NCBI GenBank assembly: GCA_007570785.1
Contig: ML660777.1
Location: forward strand, 6,965,820-7,029,819
DNA from: Antilocapra americana
Taxonomy: Eukaryota > Chordata > Mammalia > Artiodactyla > Antilocapridae
Length of the DNA stretch: 64,000 bases
Reading direction: 5' to 3'
Shown here: piece after piece, positions 1 to 12,534 of the stretch
Layout of the letters: each line of letters begins with the position of its first letter
Position numbering within the stretch: position 1 is the stretch's first letter
Notes under the pieces: generated by a model
The model's database searches: none
What the model saw: only the letters and a program-made list of their open reading frames with translations
What the model was told of the DNA's origin: nothing
Made by a program: the position numbers and the translations under genes

Positions 1-1436
1 ATTTTTGCTCCACAACTGCCCTGAAGTTCTAGGATGGTGGTTTTATAGTCTCATGATATCCATTGGCATTAAACCAGTCTGTGAGATGTGGATGGGAATG
101 AGGAAAGCCATAGTTACTGAGAGTAAAAGACTATTGTATATATGAATGACTAGGCTATGGCAAGCTTCAGAGGGAAGACTCCTCTTCATAAGAACAGTTT
201 TCAGGATATAGCAGTGTTAGATTAAGCTCCCTAAATGGTACTCCAGTTATCTTAAAATATTACCAACTGTCACTAAATGTTTACTTGACATAGTGGAAAT
301 TATTTCTCACGTATAGTTAATGTCACAAAAATATCTTTAAAATGACTTAAGAAAAAGAGTCTATTTCTGTTTCATTCTTATTAGGAGTCAATTATTTTCA
401 CACCTCAGATTTTTAATGTTCACTGAATCCCTTGTTTTTTTATTTTTATATATTGGCTTATTGTCTTTTCATGTAATTCTCTTTGCCCATTCTGTATTTC
501 CTTGAAGTTTTGCTCCGTAGACTTTATGTTACTATCAGAGTTGTTCTCTAAGTGAAGCAAATTGGTCAGTGAAATGTACAACTCATTCACTAAAGCTACC
601 TGCCTCTAGTGAGTTGAGGATGATGAATGTTATTACCTAAGGCTGTTTTATTGCTACTCAGGTAAGACTATCATCCCCAAGCATCATTTAAACTTGAATA
701 TTCCTAACAGAGCCCAACAGATGATCTGCAAAATTCTAAACAAATGTTAACCCATTAGGAAAAACTCAGTAAATGATAACCAGTTTTTGAAAACAAACCT
801 CAGCATAATTTTCTGTCTTTAAAAGTTTATCATACTCCTGATGTCTATTAGACCATGGGGATATTAACTTGTTCCAAGTTAAGCATGATTAATGCTTCTC
901 TGGGAATCCATTTCTTTTATAGTTCTTACTCAAATTTTTCACTTTTTCTGAACTTTCTGAAACATTAATCCCTAGAATGGTCCTCAAATACCATGGATCT
1001 CGTTGGCATGTGATATTCATAAAGTGCTGATGGTATGAGAAGTGATTGGAGAAAGGGAGTTACTATATGCAAGAGAAGACATCTCTGCTGACCAACTGGA
1101 AAAGTAGGCCTTTTAATTCAAATTACATTATACAGGTGATATTTATAGAGGTAAAATCTCAATCATTGAATGGTCAGTCCTAGACAGGTATTTGAAGCAT
1201 TCTGAAAGACATTCTTATATCACACACTTTAAGTATGGAAAATTTAATGATTTCCTTTTCTTCCTCTTAAACTTACCATATTTAATGAGTATTCAGACAC
1301 AAAAAGTGGACACACACAGGCTACATCCTGAATTTTAGGGTCATCAAGAAAAGACAGTCATGGAAAGACATGATTCAAACAGGGAATGTGTTGATACTCG
1401 GTGTGAACTTTCCCTGTTAGGCTACTATCTCAGCTC
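1..1436. other. Unrecognised AT-rich sequence
   Basis: I see no gene, RNA or repeat that I can name here. Open frames are short and lack motifs. Confidence 0.5.
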
Positions 1437-1609
1437 TTTTTTTTTTTTTTTTTTTTTGGTAAGTAAGTGGAAACCAGAGAGGTGGCCTTGAGGAAGGAGA
1501 CCTGGTCTCTGCAGCAAGGATTCTGCTTCTCAGGAAAATAAAAGAGACCTCTAGACCCTGCTTGACAAAGCAACCCTTGATTTTACGCAGCTGTTGTTAC
1601 AACACCAGC
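1437..1609. other. T-run followed by about 150 bp of unknown origin
   Basis: A run of 21 T (1437-1457) is followed by sequence that is not BovB. The BovB target duplication starts at 1610, so this piece was there first. A T-run at the left edge would suit the poly(A) tail of a minus-strand retrocopy, but I cannot name the source. Confidence 0.35.
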
Positions 1610-1621
1610 AGCATATCTAAG

Positions 1622-2123
1622 GGAGGGAAAGCTGTGACAAACCTAGACAGCATATTGAAAAGCAGAGACATCACCTTGCTGACAAAGGTCCATCTAGTCA
1701 AAACTATGGTTTTTCAGCTAGTCATCTATGGATGTGAGAGTTGGACCCTAAAGAAGCCTGAGCACCACAGAATTGATGCTTTTGAACTGTGGTGCTGAAG
1801 AAGACTTGAGAGTCCCTTGGACAGCAAAGAGATCAAACCAGTCAATCCTAAAGGAAATCGACCCTGAATATTCATTGGAAGGACTGACGCTAAAGCTAAA
1901 CCTTCGATACTTTGGCCATCTGATGCAAAGAACTGACTCACTGGAAAAGACCCTGATGCTGGGAAAGATTGAGAGCAGGAGGAGAAGGGGGAGACAGAGG
2001 ATGAGATGGTTGGATAGCATCACAGACTCAGTGGACACGAACTTGGGCAGACTCCGGGAGATGGTGAGGGAAGTCTTGCATGCTGCTGTTGTGGGGATAC
2101 AGCTTTGTGACTGAACAACAAGA
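1622..2123 (+). repeat. BovB (RTE) LINE, 5'-truncated 3' end
   Basis: Translation shows the C-terminal part of the BovB reverse transcriptase ([47 protein letters not shown]). The sequence ends in the usual gactgaacaacaa tail. A perfect 12-bp target duplication, agcatatctaag, flanks it at 1610-1621 and 2124-2135, so both edges are exact. The reading frame is broken between the YGCESW and FGHLMQ parts, so this is a dead fragment. Confidence 0.93.
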
Positions 2124-2135
2124 AGCATATCTAAG

Positions 2136-2994
2136 TGTATCTGTAACTACTCTCTTTCTTTCATTCATTATATTTCACACTGTAATCTGATAACACCTCT
2201 CCTAATCTGAGAAGTTTGTCTTCTATCTTTTTCATAAGGAACCTGGTAAAGTTATGAGCAATGCTAGACTGCCAGATGCTTCTATTTGTGTCCCTCCTCT
2301 GGCCATTTTCCTCAACATGCTCCTTGGAACCAACTGTATCCTGTCATGGGAAGAGGGTTTGGGATGGAGTGTATTAAATGTGCTAATATAAAAGTCAGAG
2401 TCTCTAGAATTTTTAATTTTGCTCTCTTTGTAAACCTGCTCTCTCTCTCTCTCTATGTAGTACTTATTGGCCTGAATCAGAAAGGACCAACTAAAATCAC
2501 ATCATCTACATATAGGTATATGGTTGGAACAAAGTATAAGATGACAGAGTTAAAACTCCACTTCCATCAAACTATAAGGCAAAGAATAATTCCTAAACTT
2601 CTATCTTACAGATTGGATAAAATAATAAAAAAGAAATATGATAATGCAATGTTTTAATAAAAATGAATTAGGAATGATTTTAAATGTACATATTCATACT
2701 AGTATTTATCCTTTTTCTTCTCATCCTGTTGATTGGAAAGTCAAGAGGATCAATAACCCTGACATGAAGCAATGCCTTTGGAAATAATTTAAAAAGGAAT
2801 GAAAAAATGTCTTAGTTTTTCCCTAAACATGAAGTCATTTTAACTTAATTAGTTTCCACAAGGTTATTAAATCATATGGAAAGAATCCTGAGAGACAGAT
2901 CCAAGAAAGGATTCAATGATAAAAGTCATGTAAGCTTGCAAAAATTTTGTTGCTAAATAATAATAAGATACTTCTATATACTATATTCTATATT
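2136..2994. other. Unrecognised AT-rich sequence with a short (CT)8 run
   Basis: No gene or interspersed repeat is recognised. A (CT)8 microsatellite lies at 2439-2454. Confidence 0.5.
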
Positions 2995-3232
2995 ATGTTG
3001 CCAGGTGCTATTTTAAGTGCCTTATGTAAATTTAATCATTCACTCTATCATCACAACAACTCTAAGAGGTATGTTCTTTTACTATACCCAGGTTACAGAT
3101 GTAAAACTGAGACCTAGTGAGTTCCTATAACTTGCTCAAGATTATGGAGTTAGATATTATGAAGGTGGGGTTTTTAACTTGTACAGATTGGATTTGGAGT
3201 CAGTGTTCTTAGTCACTGTGCCAAACTACAGC
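2995..3232 (-). repeat. MIR SINE
   Basis: On the plus strand the order is gccaggtgctattttaagtg, ttacagatgtaaaactgag, acttgctcaagattatgg, then a gtgccaaac end. This is the reverse complement of the MIR core and is strongly diverged, as expected for this old mammal-wide family. Confidence 0.75.
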
Positions 3233-3329
3233 AAAAATGGGGACTTCATTCTTATGTTAAAGAACAAGCAGATGTGAAACGTCTTGAAACTTTTGTAAAC
3301 AAGGATAATAAGGAGGGACTAGCCCTACA

Positions 3330-3526
3330 GATGGGCTTCCCTTGTGGCTCAGCTGGTAAAGAATCTGCCTGCAATACAGGAGACCTGGGTTCAGCCTTTG
3401 GGTTGGAAAGATCCTATGGAGAAGGGAAAGTCTACCCACTCCAGTATTCTGGTCTGGAGAATTCCGTGAACTGTATAGTCCATGTGTTCGCAAAGAGTCG
3501 GACACGACTGAGCGACTTTCACTTTC
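3330..3526 (+). repeat. Bov-tA SINE
   Basis: It starts gggcttcccttgtggctcag (tRNA-like head with A and B box remnants), runs through the ccactccagtattctgg linker and ends with the BovB-derived tail cggacacgactgagcgac. Target duplications agccctaca are at 3321-3329 and 3527-3535. Confidence 0.93.
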
Positions 3527-3535
3527 AGCCCTACA

Positions 3536-4201
3536 AGATAATAAAACTTTCTATAAGACTAGAATAATTAAAAGTGTAATTTAAATGATTAAACTATAGT
3601 AATTAGTGGGTGAAAAATAGACTGGCAGATCAATAGAATAGAATAGCTATCACAGAACCAGTGTCTGTTATGCAGTGCATGACAAATGAATCCTGATGAT
3701 TCAGGTGAAAGAGATGGATTATTCAAAGTGCATTCCTGAATGTATTGATGAACCAGTTTAAAAACTCCATTTTGATTTTATGTTATCCTAGTTCATCAAA
3801 ATAAATTGTAAAGGACCAAAGAGTTAAGCAGAAAATGAAGCTAAAAAAGAACAGGAAATACAGGTGAGTAGTTATCTGATTTGTGAATGAAGACAAATCT
3901 GAATAAAATCAAGCACCTAAAAATGACCAATGCATCTGACTGTATGTCAAAGCTTTAAAGTCAATAACATAAAAAGAAAACAAACAAGCAAAAAACAGAG
4001 TTAAATGAAAATATATACTAAAGTATACTTGAAAATAAAATGTGTTAATTTTATTAATTTACAAAGACATTAAACCACTTGAAAGAGGGGAAAATTCGTT
4101 AAAGTAAGCTGCAGATAATTCAGTGAGACCTAGGAACTATTCACCAAACAGAAAGGCAAATGATTAACATTTGAAAGCGATTACTTTAACTAATAGCTAG
4201 T
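3536..4201. other. Unrecognised AT-rich sequence
   Basis: Nothing recognised between two SINEs. Confidence 0.5.
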
Positions 4202-4210
4202 AGGAAAATC

Positions 4211-4433
4211 TTGTGTGAGTACTAAGTCCCTTCAGTATTGTCAGACCGTTTGCGACCCTACGAATTATGCTCTGCCAGGCTACTCCGTCCAAAGGATTCT
4301 CCAGGCAAGAATACTGGAATGGATTGCCAAGCCCTCCTCTAGGGGATTTTCCCAAACCAGGGATTGAACCCGAGTGCCCTGCAACTCCAATACTGCAGGT
4401 AGATTCTTTACCGCTGAGCCACAGGGGAAGCCC
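4211..4433 (-). repeat. Bov-tA SINE
   Basis: Reverse-strand copy: ttctccaggcaagaatactgg, gggattgaacccg and gagccacaggggaagccc mark the body and the tRNA-like head. Target duplications aggaaaatc are at 4202-4210 and 4434-4442. Confidence 0.92.
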
Positions 4434-4616
4434 AGGAAAATCGCAAGTATTATGTATTATTTTCAGCAAATTACAAAAGATGTGGAACATTAACAATTAC
4501 CCTACAGTTATTAGTGCAAGTGGAGGGAAAAACTCCAAAACAAGTATTTTAGAAACAGAATCTATGTTCACGCAGACTTTGACCTGGAAATTTTTTTTAA
4601 TTTGTGGGTACGTATA

Positions 4617-4812
4617 CTATGGTGGCTGGTGGTAAAGAATTGGCCTGTAATGCGGGAGACGTGGGTTTAGTCCCTGGGTCAGAAAGATCCCCTGGAGAAG
4701 GAAAAGGCAACCCACTCCAGTGTTCTTGCTTGGGAAATGCTATGGAGAGAGGATCCTCACAGGCTACAATTCAGGGGTCACAGAAGAGTAAGGTAGGACT
4801 TAGCAACTAAAC
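4617..4812 (+). repeat. Bov-tA SINE, degenerate
   Basis: Shows ggtaaagaattggcctg, gatcccctggagaaggaaa, cccactccagtgttcttg and the tail actaaacaacaac. The first few bases of the head are lost or mutated. Confidence 0.85.
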
Positions 4813-4815
4813 AAC

Positions 4816-5273
4816 AACACTATACACTAACAGCAGGTAAATTAGGAACCTGGGATTAACACATAACACTAAGTATATAAAACAGATAATCAACAAGGGC
4901 CTACTGTATAGTATAGGGAACTCTACTCAATATATACTACATATATGCTATATAGCTATATATATGTATGTATATATATGAGTAAATAACTTTGCTGTAC
5001 ACATGAAACTAATACCATATTGTCAATCAACTGTATATGCTTACTTGTTCAGTCTTGTCTGACTCCTTGCAATCTTATGGACTATAGCCCATCAGACTCC
5101 TCTGTCCATGGGAATTTTCAGACAAGAGTACTGGAGTGGGTGCCATTTCCTCCTCCAGGGTATCTTTCCGACCCAGGGATTGAACCTACATCTCCTGCAT
5201 TGGCTGACATTTTCTTTACTAGCTAAGCCACCAGGGAAGCCCTACTCCAATGTAAAATTAAAAAAAAAAAAAA
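4816..5273 (+). repeat. L1 3' end (cetartiodactyl type), split by a SINE
   Basis: The motifs agggcctactgtatagtat, actttgctgtacacatgaaa and attgtcaatcaactgta are the end of the artiodactyl L1 3' UTR. The final actccaatgtaaaatt plus A-run reappears at 5241-5273, after the SINE at 5035-5240. The L1 was therefore present before the SINE. An AT-rich stretch of tatatgta units lies at about 4922-4982. Confidence 0.75.
5035..5240 (-). repeat. Bov-tA SINE inside an L1 3' end
   Basis: Reverse-strand copy ending taagccaccagggaagccct. It interrupts the L1 terminus between caatcaactgta and actccaatg. No clear target duplication is visible. Confidence 0.88.
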
Positions 5274-6037
5274 TTTTTTTTTTAAAGGAAAAACATCGAA
5301 GCCGAGAAAAAAGGGAAAAACAATAGTGGTTGTATCATTTTAAGTGCAAATGTTATCTGTGATTTCTTGTTTGCTAAACAATCAGCATAGTAATAGAAAA
5401 ATGAATCCAAAAGGTTGAGTGTTTAAAATTTGAGAAATCTTTCTTTATTACCTTCTGTATTTCTCTAGTATCTCTTTTTCACAGTAAAGGCCTGCTCCTT
5501 TTGCATTCAGAAAAGTTGTTAGTTTTTATTTTTTAAGAGGAGAAATATGTTAGAAAATAAAGGATAGAGTGGTGATAATATAGGGAGATTGTTCCTTGTG
5601 AGGGTGGTCACTTCTTCTTAAGGAAACTATCTCGTAAAAGTGGGCCATCTAGTGTGTATTCCCAAAGATGGCCTACTGTCTTCCTAACAACAAGAAAAAA
5701 ATATAAATGTTCTTTTCTTGGCTCTAAGGTTAGTGGGAATATAACTCAATGTTTTCTTATAAATAATGTGAAAGTGTATACCCACCGTTATATATCTCCT
5801 ATATAATATCCTACTTAAGTCTGTTTGGATTCACAGATAAGAGTAGAACACACTTAGGAAGTAAAGAGGAAATATTCTAGAATTGTTTCACAATGAATGG
5901 GGACATACTTTACTGAGGTGAGAGAACAGAACTATAGGGCCAGAGATCAGGAGCTAGAGGTAAACAACCAGCCTTCAGAAGTGGTTTCCCAAAGGGCACA
6001 GCAGGATGAAAAGCAAAGAATTGCTCTGAAAATAGAA
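5274..6037. other. Unrecognised sequence after an A-run/T-run junction
   Basis: Fourteen A (5260-5273) are followed directly by ten T (5274-5283), forming a simple palindrome at the end of the L1 tail. The rest holds nothing I recognise. Confidence 0.45.
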
Positions 6038-6245
6038 TGTGCTAATTCATGTTTCGTTACTTTGGACTCTTCTGTTACCACATGGACTATAGCTCGCGAG
6101 GCTCCCCTGTTCATGGAACTTTCTAGGCAAGTATACTGGAGTGGGTTGCCATTTCTTCCACCAGGGGATCTTCCTGATCCAAGGGTAGAACCCACATCTC
6201 CTGCATTGGCTGGCAGATAATTTTCTACCAAGCCACCTGGGAACA
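6038..6245 (-). repeat. Bov-tA SINE
   Basis: Reverse-strand copy with ggcaagtatactggagtggg, ccaggggatcttcctgatcc and ccaagccacctgggaa. The head is moderately mutated. Confidence 0.88.
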
Positions 6246-6269
6246 GAAGATAGAACACAGGGAAGCAAA

Positions 6270-7275
6270 TGCAGTTGTATTTAAAGACATGGTTCCTGAT
6301 GCCTTTTATTATTGGGTTCTTCTTAGATAGGTCACCAATTTTTTCTCTCCATTATGTCATTTCCATCTGCTTACAATCATGCTATAATTTTTATATAAAA
6401 ATTTCTTCTCTTGACCCATTTTATTCCCTATGGATGCCATCTCCATTGCTCAGTTTCCTTTTACTCCAAAGTCTAAGAAAGAATTGTCTGTATTTGCTGA
6501 CTCTAACACTATCTTCTGTGTGTTTCCCCCTGTCATGCCATCAGAACTGTTCCTGTCACCAATGACTTTTAAACAGACAAATCCCATGGCCATTTCTAAG
6601 TCCTCATCTTCCTTAAATTATCAGCACCATTTAGCATGGTTAACTACTTGCTCTTTCTTTCCTGACACACAATCATTTCTTGCTTTGTAGGACATCATTT
6701 TTCCGGTTTATCAGCAACCGCCCCAGCTTTGATTCTTAGTTTCTTTTATAGTTCTTTCTCTGTTTTCCTGAACTCTTTCTCCTGTATCCACACCCATTTA
6801 GGGAGTGACTTCATTTACTTTAAAAACATGTTTTTTTTTTTTATTAGAATAGAGTTGCTTCACAAAGTTGTGTGTTAGTTTCTGCTGTACAGCAAAGTGA
6901 ATCAGCCATATGTAATATATCCCATCTTTTTTGGATTTTCTTCCCATTTAGGCCGCCACAGAGCACTGAGTAGAGTCCTCGTGCTAAACAGTCGGTTCTC
7001 ATTAGTTACCTATTTTATCCGTTGTCGTGTATGTATGTCAGTCCCAATCTCCCCATTCATCCCACCCCTTCTTCCCCACTTGGTGTCCATACGTTTGTTT
7101 GCTATGTCTGTGTCTCTATTTCTGCTTTCCAAATGGATTCATCTGCATCACTGAGGCTATAAACATCTAGTTGTATGATCCCTTCACGAGAGTAGGGGAT
7201 TTTCAGAGCTTTCAGCAATACCTGGCAATATAGTAGTTGATATCTACTAAATATTTGTTAATTGAATCAATGGAT
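6270..7275 (+). repeat. L2-like LINE remnant, interrupted by an L1 3' end
   Basis: The pyrimidine-rich stretch 6440-6800 resembles a decayed L2 (CR1-like) reverse transcriptase region. The piece after the L1 insert (7180-7272, tacctggcaatatagtag then aatatttgttaattgaatca) matches the typical L2 terminus. Identity is low, so the left edge is a guess. Confidence 0.4.
6828..7152 (-). repeat. L1 3' UTR fragment (cetartiodactyl type)
   Basis: A T-run is followed by gtgtgttagtttctgctgta, cagcaaagtgaatcagcc, catttaggccgccacagagc and the cccaatctccccattcatcc stretch. This is the reverse complement of the artiodactyl L1 3' end. Confidence 0.82.
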
Positions 7276-8269
7276 GTGGATCCTAGCATAACTTTTCAGA
7301 ATTAAAACCAAGCCTTAAAGGACCCAATCTAGCTTGAATACAGGAATACTTAAAAAAAATTATCCTCATCATAATATAATCATTTCATACTTTGTGCTTT
7401 TTTATGATTTTCAATTTGAGAGAAAAATATTAAAACTTTTCCTTCACTCCCCCAAATTTAGATTGCCATTCTGCCAAGATTTTTTATTTCTACTTTCTAA
7501 AAGACTTGGAGTTCTGAAAAAATGATAAAATTTAGACACAAAATGTTTCTCATTATGTTAATCTCTGTATTAAAGTATAAGTGAGTCAGATGCAGTTTTA
7601 TTGTTTGTAATTGTCTTCTCAAGAAAAAAGATCACAGCCCTCATTGATGTTAGTTAATACCTTCAGTAAGAGTCTATCATATCATTAAGTATTATCCCTT
7701 GGTGTGAATGAGAAAAGACAGTCTTACAATCTTTTTAATTGATAGTTTTACATTATAGCCAGGATAACCATAATTACATAATGCCAGTCTCAATTTTTCT
7801 GTGGTTGATGTAATTTTTGTCAACTGATGTTTCATGGTGAAGAGGTGTTGTCGGCTTTGTCAAGCAAATTAACAAGAGCTAGCGCTGAAAAGGAGGAGGA
7901 ACCAAAATTATAATGTGGAGCTCCATTCTTGTGACGTTCTAAGAGTTTTTGTGTCAGTCTTGGCAAAATACGTAGATGATTTGGATTCTTCAATATTCAT
8001 GCAAGGGTGGGGGAATGTCTCAGAAAGTCAAGATCTACATTTATTGTAGGAAAAAAACATTCAATTTCATAGCTGTCCAGGATATTTTTAGGACATGCCC
8101 GATACTGAGTTCAGAGCTCTTCTTAAAACTCTTTTTTCACTTTTAGCCTGTGGACATGGGCTAACATTTTTATCTACTATTGTCATTAAACTTCTGCCAA
8201 GACTATAATGGTTTAAACAATATTTTATTATTTTTCATGATTCTGCAGATTGCATTGATAAACTAATCT
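7276..8269. other. Unrecognised non-repetitive sequence
   Basis: No gene or known repeat. The stretch around 7840-7960 is slightly richer in CpG than its surroundings, with nothing else to support a function. Confidence 0.45.
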
Positions 8270-8965
8270 TAAAAAAATCAAACACCTCTGTTCATCAAAA
8301 GACATCATTAATAAAACCAATAAATAGGCAAGTTACAGCCTCAGTGATAATATTTGTAAACACAAAACTGCTAAAGGACTAGTACCCAGAATATATGATG
8401 AATGCCCACAACTCAATAATAAAAAACCAAATAATCCACTTAAAAATGGGCAAAGTATTTTAACAGATACGTCATAAAAGGAAATGTACAAATGTTCACT
8501 AAGCATATGTAAAACTACTTAATACCATTAGTCATCAGGAAATAAACATTAGAACTATAAATAAGACACCACTATACATTTACTTGAGTGGCTAAAATTA
8601 AAAAGACAGAACATCAAATGTTGGTAAGGATGTGGAGTAACTAAAATGTCCATATATTACTGATGAGAATGTAAAATGCAGCAGCCACTTTGGGAAAGTA
8701 TTGGACATTTCTTATAAAACTAAATATGCACTTATCCTGAAAAAAAAAGCAAACAGAACAACAGGGGTCCCTCAGGTGAGCCAGGGATTGACTACGAAGG
8801 GGCAGGAAGGAAGGAACATTCTGGGATTAAAAAGAATATTTTATGTCTTGATAGGTGTTTGGGTTACACAGATGTATTCCTTTTTTTCAAAACTTAGTAA
8901 ATGTCACTTGCATTTTATGTATTGCATTGTATGCAAGTGCTACAATTTCACAAGATTGAAGGAAA
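8270..8965 (+). repeat. Old L1 (L1M type), ORF2 end and 3' UTR
   Basis: Decayed ORF2 C-terminal coding is seen (KTNKQVTASVI, HLKMGKVF, NVGKDVE, then SHFGKVLDISYK). It is followed by a diverged L1M-like 3' part (gtttgggttacacagatgta, then tatgtattgcattgtatgc). Confidence 0.65.
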
Positions 8966-9422
8966 ATGTTTATAGTACTTCACAGAGCATACTCACATAG
9001 GGCTTTAACCATGGCACAGGATGTTCTGAGTACAGGGAAGACTGTCCTGAAGGGCCAGAGAGACTTCTGGATTCTGCTTCCCAGGAGTCTTTTTTATTTT
9101 CACAGAGAGCACTTGTTCTGTGGATGATGAGCCACTGATTTGTGAGGGAGGAGTCTTAGTTTCAGGCACCACGAGGAAAAATCTCCAGTAGACTCTTATG
9201 CTCTAGTTATATCTCCACACCAGAATGGTTAATCCGTTTCCCCAGGTGTAAATAATCTTTAAACAAGTTAGTCTTGGGTATAAAATTTTAAGTTTGAGAT
9301 TTAAGGAACACATTATAAATCTTTGGTTAGCTCATTTGTTTTTATCTTGGTACCAGACATCTAGACATCTCTGGAGATAAGCGTGGAGCTGTTCTAGTTT
9401 AGCTGTCAGACAATGGAATCTT
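8966..9422. other. Unrecognised sequence
   Basis: No gene or named repeat recognised. Confidence 0.45.
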
Positions 9423-9650
9423 ATGGCCTCCCACTGGCACTAGTGTTAAAGAATCTGTCTGCCAGTATAGGAGATGCAGGAGACAGTCTGCATCTCTGAT
9501 GTTCGATCCCAGAATCAGGGCGATCCCTTGGAGGAGGAAATGGCAACCTGCTCCGGTATTCTTGCCTGGGAAATCTCGTGGACAGAGGAGCCTGGCAGGC
9601 TACAATACATGGGTTCGCAGAAAGTTGGACACAACTGAGTGAATAAGTGG
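9423..9650 (+). repeat. Bov-tA SINE, diverged head
   Basis: The body gagacagtctgcatctctga, cggtattcttgcctgggaaa, ggagcctggcaggctac and tail ggacacaactgagtga are clear. The head is mutated and carries a small internal duplication (gagatgcag, gagac). Confidence 0.87.
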
Positions 9651-10704
9651 CAGAAATGGTATATACACGTTTTACATTTAAGGAAAAGAAATCATTTAAA
9701 AAATTGAACTCTTTATAATGCACATTCTGATGTGCTTAAGCCGTGCTACACAGATTCTGAGGTTTACTTTTAAAATGAATCAAAAACTGAGAGAGATGGT
9801 TGGATGGATAAATAAGTAGATATGTGGTTAAAAAAACATAAAGTATCAATGGCACAATCTAGGAAGTGAGTTCATGGTTTTTATATTAAAATTCTTTCAT
9901 TTGCTGCATATTTGAAGACTTTATAACGAGATGTTAGGAAAAATACTTAGTGCACAGGCTTATCAAGTGTGCTATAGTTTACAGCCTTGAACTCAGAGAA
10001 GGGGATTGCCTCCAATAAAAACGTGAATTAAACAAAGTGGGTTGTCTTCACTCTTCTGTGATTCTTTATTCGCTCTTCTAGTTCCCTTTCTTCCTCCTCC
10101 CTGTGTCCGGGTCTCATAGGGTTTCTGCTCACCACTAACTTTCTGGTTTATTTCAAAATTACTGCTCCTCCAACTCTTGCTTTCCATTTCCTCCCTGCAC
10201 TAAAACCAGTTAACTGAAAAGGCAATTTACACTAAGGTGCTAAAAACCATAAGCAAACTTTTAATGAGGTCTACTCTCTTTGAAAAGTGTTGGCAACTAT
10301 GTGTCTGTCTATAGGCATTTAAGGAAATTCCATTTTCTTGAGATAACTTCACTTTGTGGAAAAAAATATGTTCACATATGGAAGTGATTCACAACACAAG
10401 GAGGAATTTTCTAAGTGTAAAAATCAGTGGTATTTCCTAGATGAATTTTGTTCTGGAGAATGAGATTATACTTGACTGGAGGGAGGGCAAGAAAAAGTTT
10501 CAAACTGAAGATGCATCTCAAAGGAAGAGTAAGTTCTTGACATGAAGATAGCATTCTGGGTAAAGGGAACGAAATAAGTAATGGGACAGCGACTGTCAAT
10601 TTGCTGGACTATTTTTGAGAATAATATAGGGTTTGTATTGGAGAACTGTGACTTGGTAGATATTTTTGAATTTTATTTTGCCTATATTGGAAAGCAGGAT
10701 GTTC
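9651..10704. other. Unrecognised AT-rich sequence
   Basis: Nothing recognised; a short ggttggatggataaataag run lies near 9797. Confidence 0.45.
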
Positions 10705-10782
10705 AATCAACCCAGGGATTGAACCTGGATCTCCTGCATTACAGGCAGATTCTTTACCATCTGAGCCACCAGGGAAGCCCAA
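10705..10782 (-). repeat. Bov-tA SINE, tRNA-like head only
   Basis: Only the head is present (cagggattgaacctggatct to agccaccagggaagccc). The BovB-derived tail is missing. Confidence 0.85.
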
Positions 10783-11374
10783 TCTATCTCCAAGGTAGAA
10801 ATCCAAGACTGTAGGCTTGGGGCCAGAATTAGAAAGGTAAAGTGACCATGTGGAACTGAATATGGTTTGATAAGCCACACAAAAGTCTACTTCGTAATCC
10901 AACCAAGGTACACAATTACATAGATTTAAGAAGTATGCTTATCCAGCTCATCACTTAATGTATTGTTATCTCTGAGGAAGAGCTATAGAGAATGGGGCAG
11001 AGATGCTCAGGAAGGAGAGATGAAAGGTAATATCTCAAACCTAAAAGAAAGATTTTCTAAGGGTCCTCATCCAAGTGATGCAGCAGACAGATATTTCTGT
11101 CCCTGCAATGTTTACGGACATGTGCATATGGATTGCTGCAGTAATCCACCAACTAACAGAAATAGGTTTTTAAATAGGAACATATGAAAGAAAACCTAGC
11201 TCCAGACTGAAACCAAAGTCAATGAGTAAAATAATTAAAACATTTCAGAATACTTGGGAAAAATGGGCAAGTATATTCTCATGTAATGCAAACAAAAATA
11301 ATGTAGTCTTGACTGTATTTTTTCTTAATGAGGGTAAAGAAAACTTAAATGATTTAAAGTATAATAAAAAAGGA
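10783..11374. other. Unrecognised sequence
   Basis: Nothing recognised. Confidence 0.45.
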
Positions 11375-11720
11375 TTACTGATTAAAGTAGTGTGGTACTA
11401 GTACATAAGATTTATACAGGTTAGTGAAATTAAATAGAAAGTACAGAAATAGGTCCTAATTAACATGAGAATTTAGTAATAATATATGGTGGAAAGGTTG
11501 CTTTCAAGTCAGTGGGGGGAAAGGGGTTAATCAATAGAGCTGGACAACTAAGTATGTATCTGGAAAAAATAAGGATAGATTTATATTTATATCTCATAAT
11601 GAATACTAGGAAAACATCCAAATATTTCAAAAGTTTAAGTGTGAAAATTTGAAATCTTATGTACTCAAAAAAATAAAAGAATTTGCTCAAATTCTTGGAG
11701 TGGAATATTCTTTCTAATTA
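11375..11720 (+). repeat. Old L1 ORF2 fragment
   Basis: The order gtgtggtactagtacataag, agaaagtacagaaataggtc, ttcaagtcagtgggggga, then ctggaaaaaataaggataga matches L1 ORF2 downstream of the reverse transcriptase. It has many indels. Confidence 0.65.
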
Positions 11721-12200
11721 AAAATGTGGATGGTATAATGGTCTAAAATTAAAAACATTTGGATTGCTCTCCAAAAAATAACATAAGCAAACTCAGAAGA
11801 TAAATAACAAAGTTAGTTTCCTATTTTCTTGCATACTGAAAGCACTTAGAAAAATACCATCATTCAAGGTTAATTTTCCATTGGAACATGATACCACAGG
11901 CATTCCAGGTGTTTACATCTGAAATCCATTCTAATTGGACTGGCACCCTTTGTCATTGATGGCTGATCATGCAAAATAGTTCACAAAGACAATGCCAAAT
12001 ATCTCTTTATCATGTGGAAAGAGTCTCAGTCTCACTTGTTATAAAAGCTTTTTGAATGTCTATTTTTCATTAATTCAAAGAACAAAAATAAAAAAGATTT
12101 GATTTACTTAAGGGTCAGGCTCTAGGGTACAGGCTCTCGTAAATTTCTAGCAGGGGTTTAAATTGGCATTATCTTCATGGATGGCCATTTGCTAATACCT
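11721..12200. other. Non-repetitive sequence
   Basis: No repeat recognised. At 11950-11985 there is gtcattgatggctgatcatg followed by an octamer-like atgcaaaat, which could be a homeodomain/POU-type cluster. This rests on short motif matches only. Confidence 0.35.
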
Positions 12201-12211
12201 ACCAAAATTGC

Positions 12212-12428
12212 CTTGGCTTCCCTGGTGGCTCAGATGGTAAAGAATCTGCCTTCGATACAGGAGACCTGAATTTGATCCCTGGGTTAAGAAGATCCTCTGG
12301 AGAAGGAAATGACAACCCACTCTAGTACTCTTGGCTTGAGAATTCCACGGACAGAGGAGCCTGGTGGGCTACAGTCCATGGGGTCATAAAGAGTAGGACA
12401 CGACTGAGTGACTATCACTCACTCATTC
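12212..12428 (+). repeat. Bov-tA SINE with 11-bp target duplication
   Basis: Starts cttggcttccctggtggctc and ends ggacacgactgagtgac plus a short actatcactcactcattc tail. Perfect duplications accaaaattgc are at 12201-12211 and 12429-12439. Confidence 0.95.
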
Positions 12429-12534
12429 ACCAAAATTGCAAAGACAAATAGAAATTGACACATCCATTTGGTTTCTGCAGCTATATTGCTCTAATATACT
12501 TGCACATATAAAATATGATTCATAAACAAGGCCC

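Noticed and set aside
2286..2657. 123-codon plus-strand frame
   Set aside because: No motif, no codon bias and no splice or promoter context.
4922..4982. TATA-like promoter
   Set aside because: A low-complexity tatatgta stretch within an L1 3' UTR; no gene follows.
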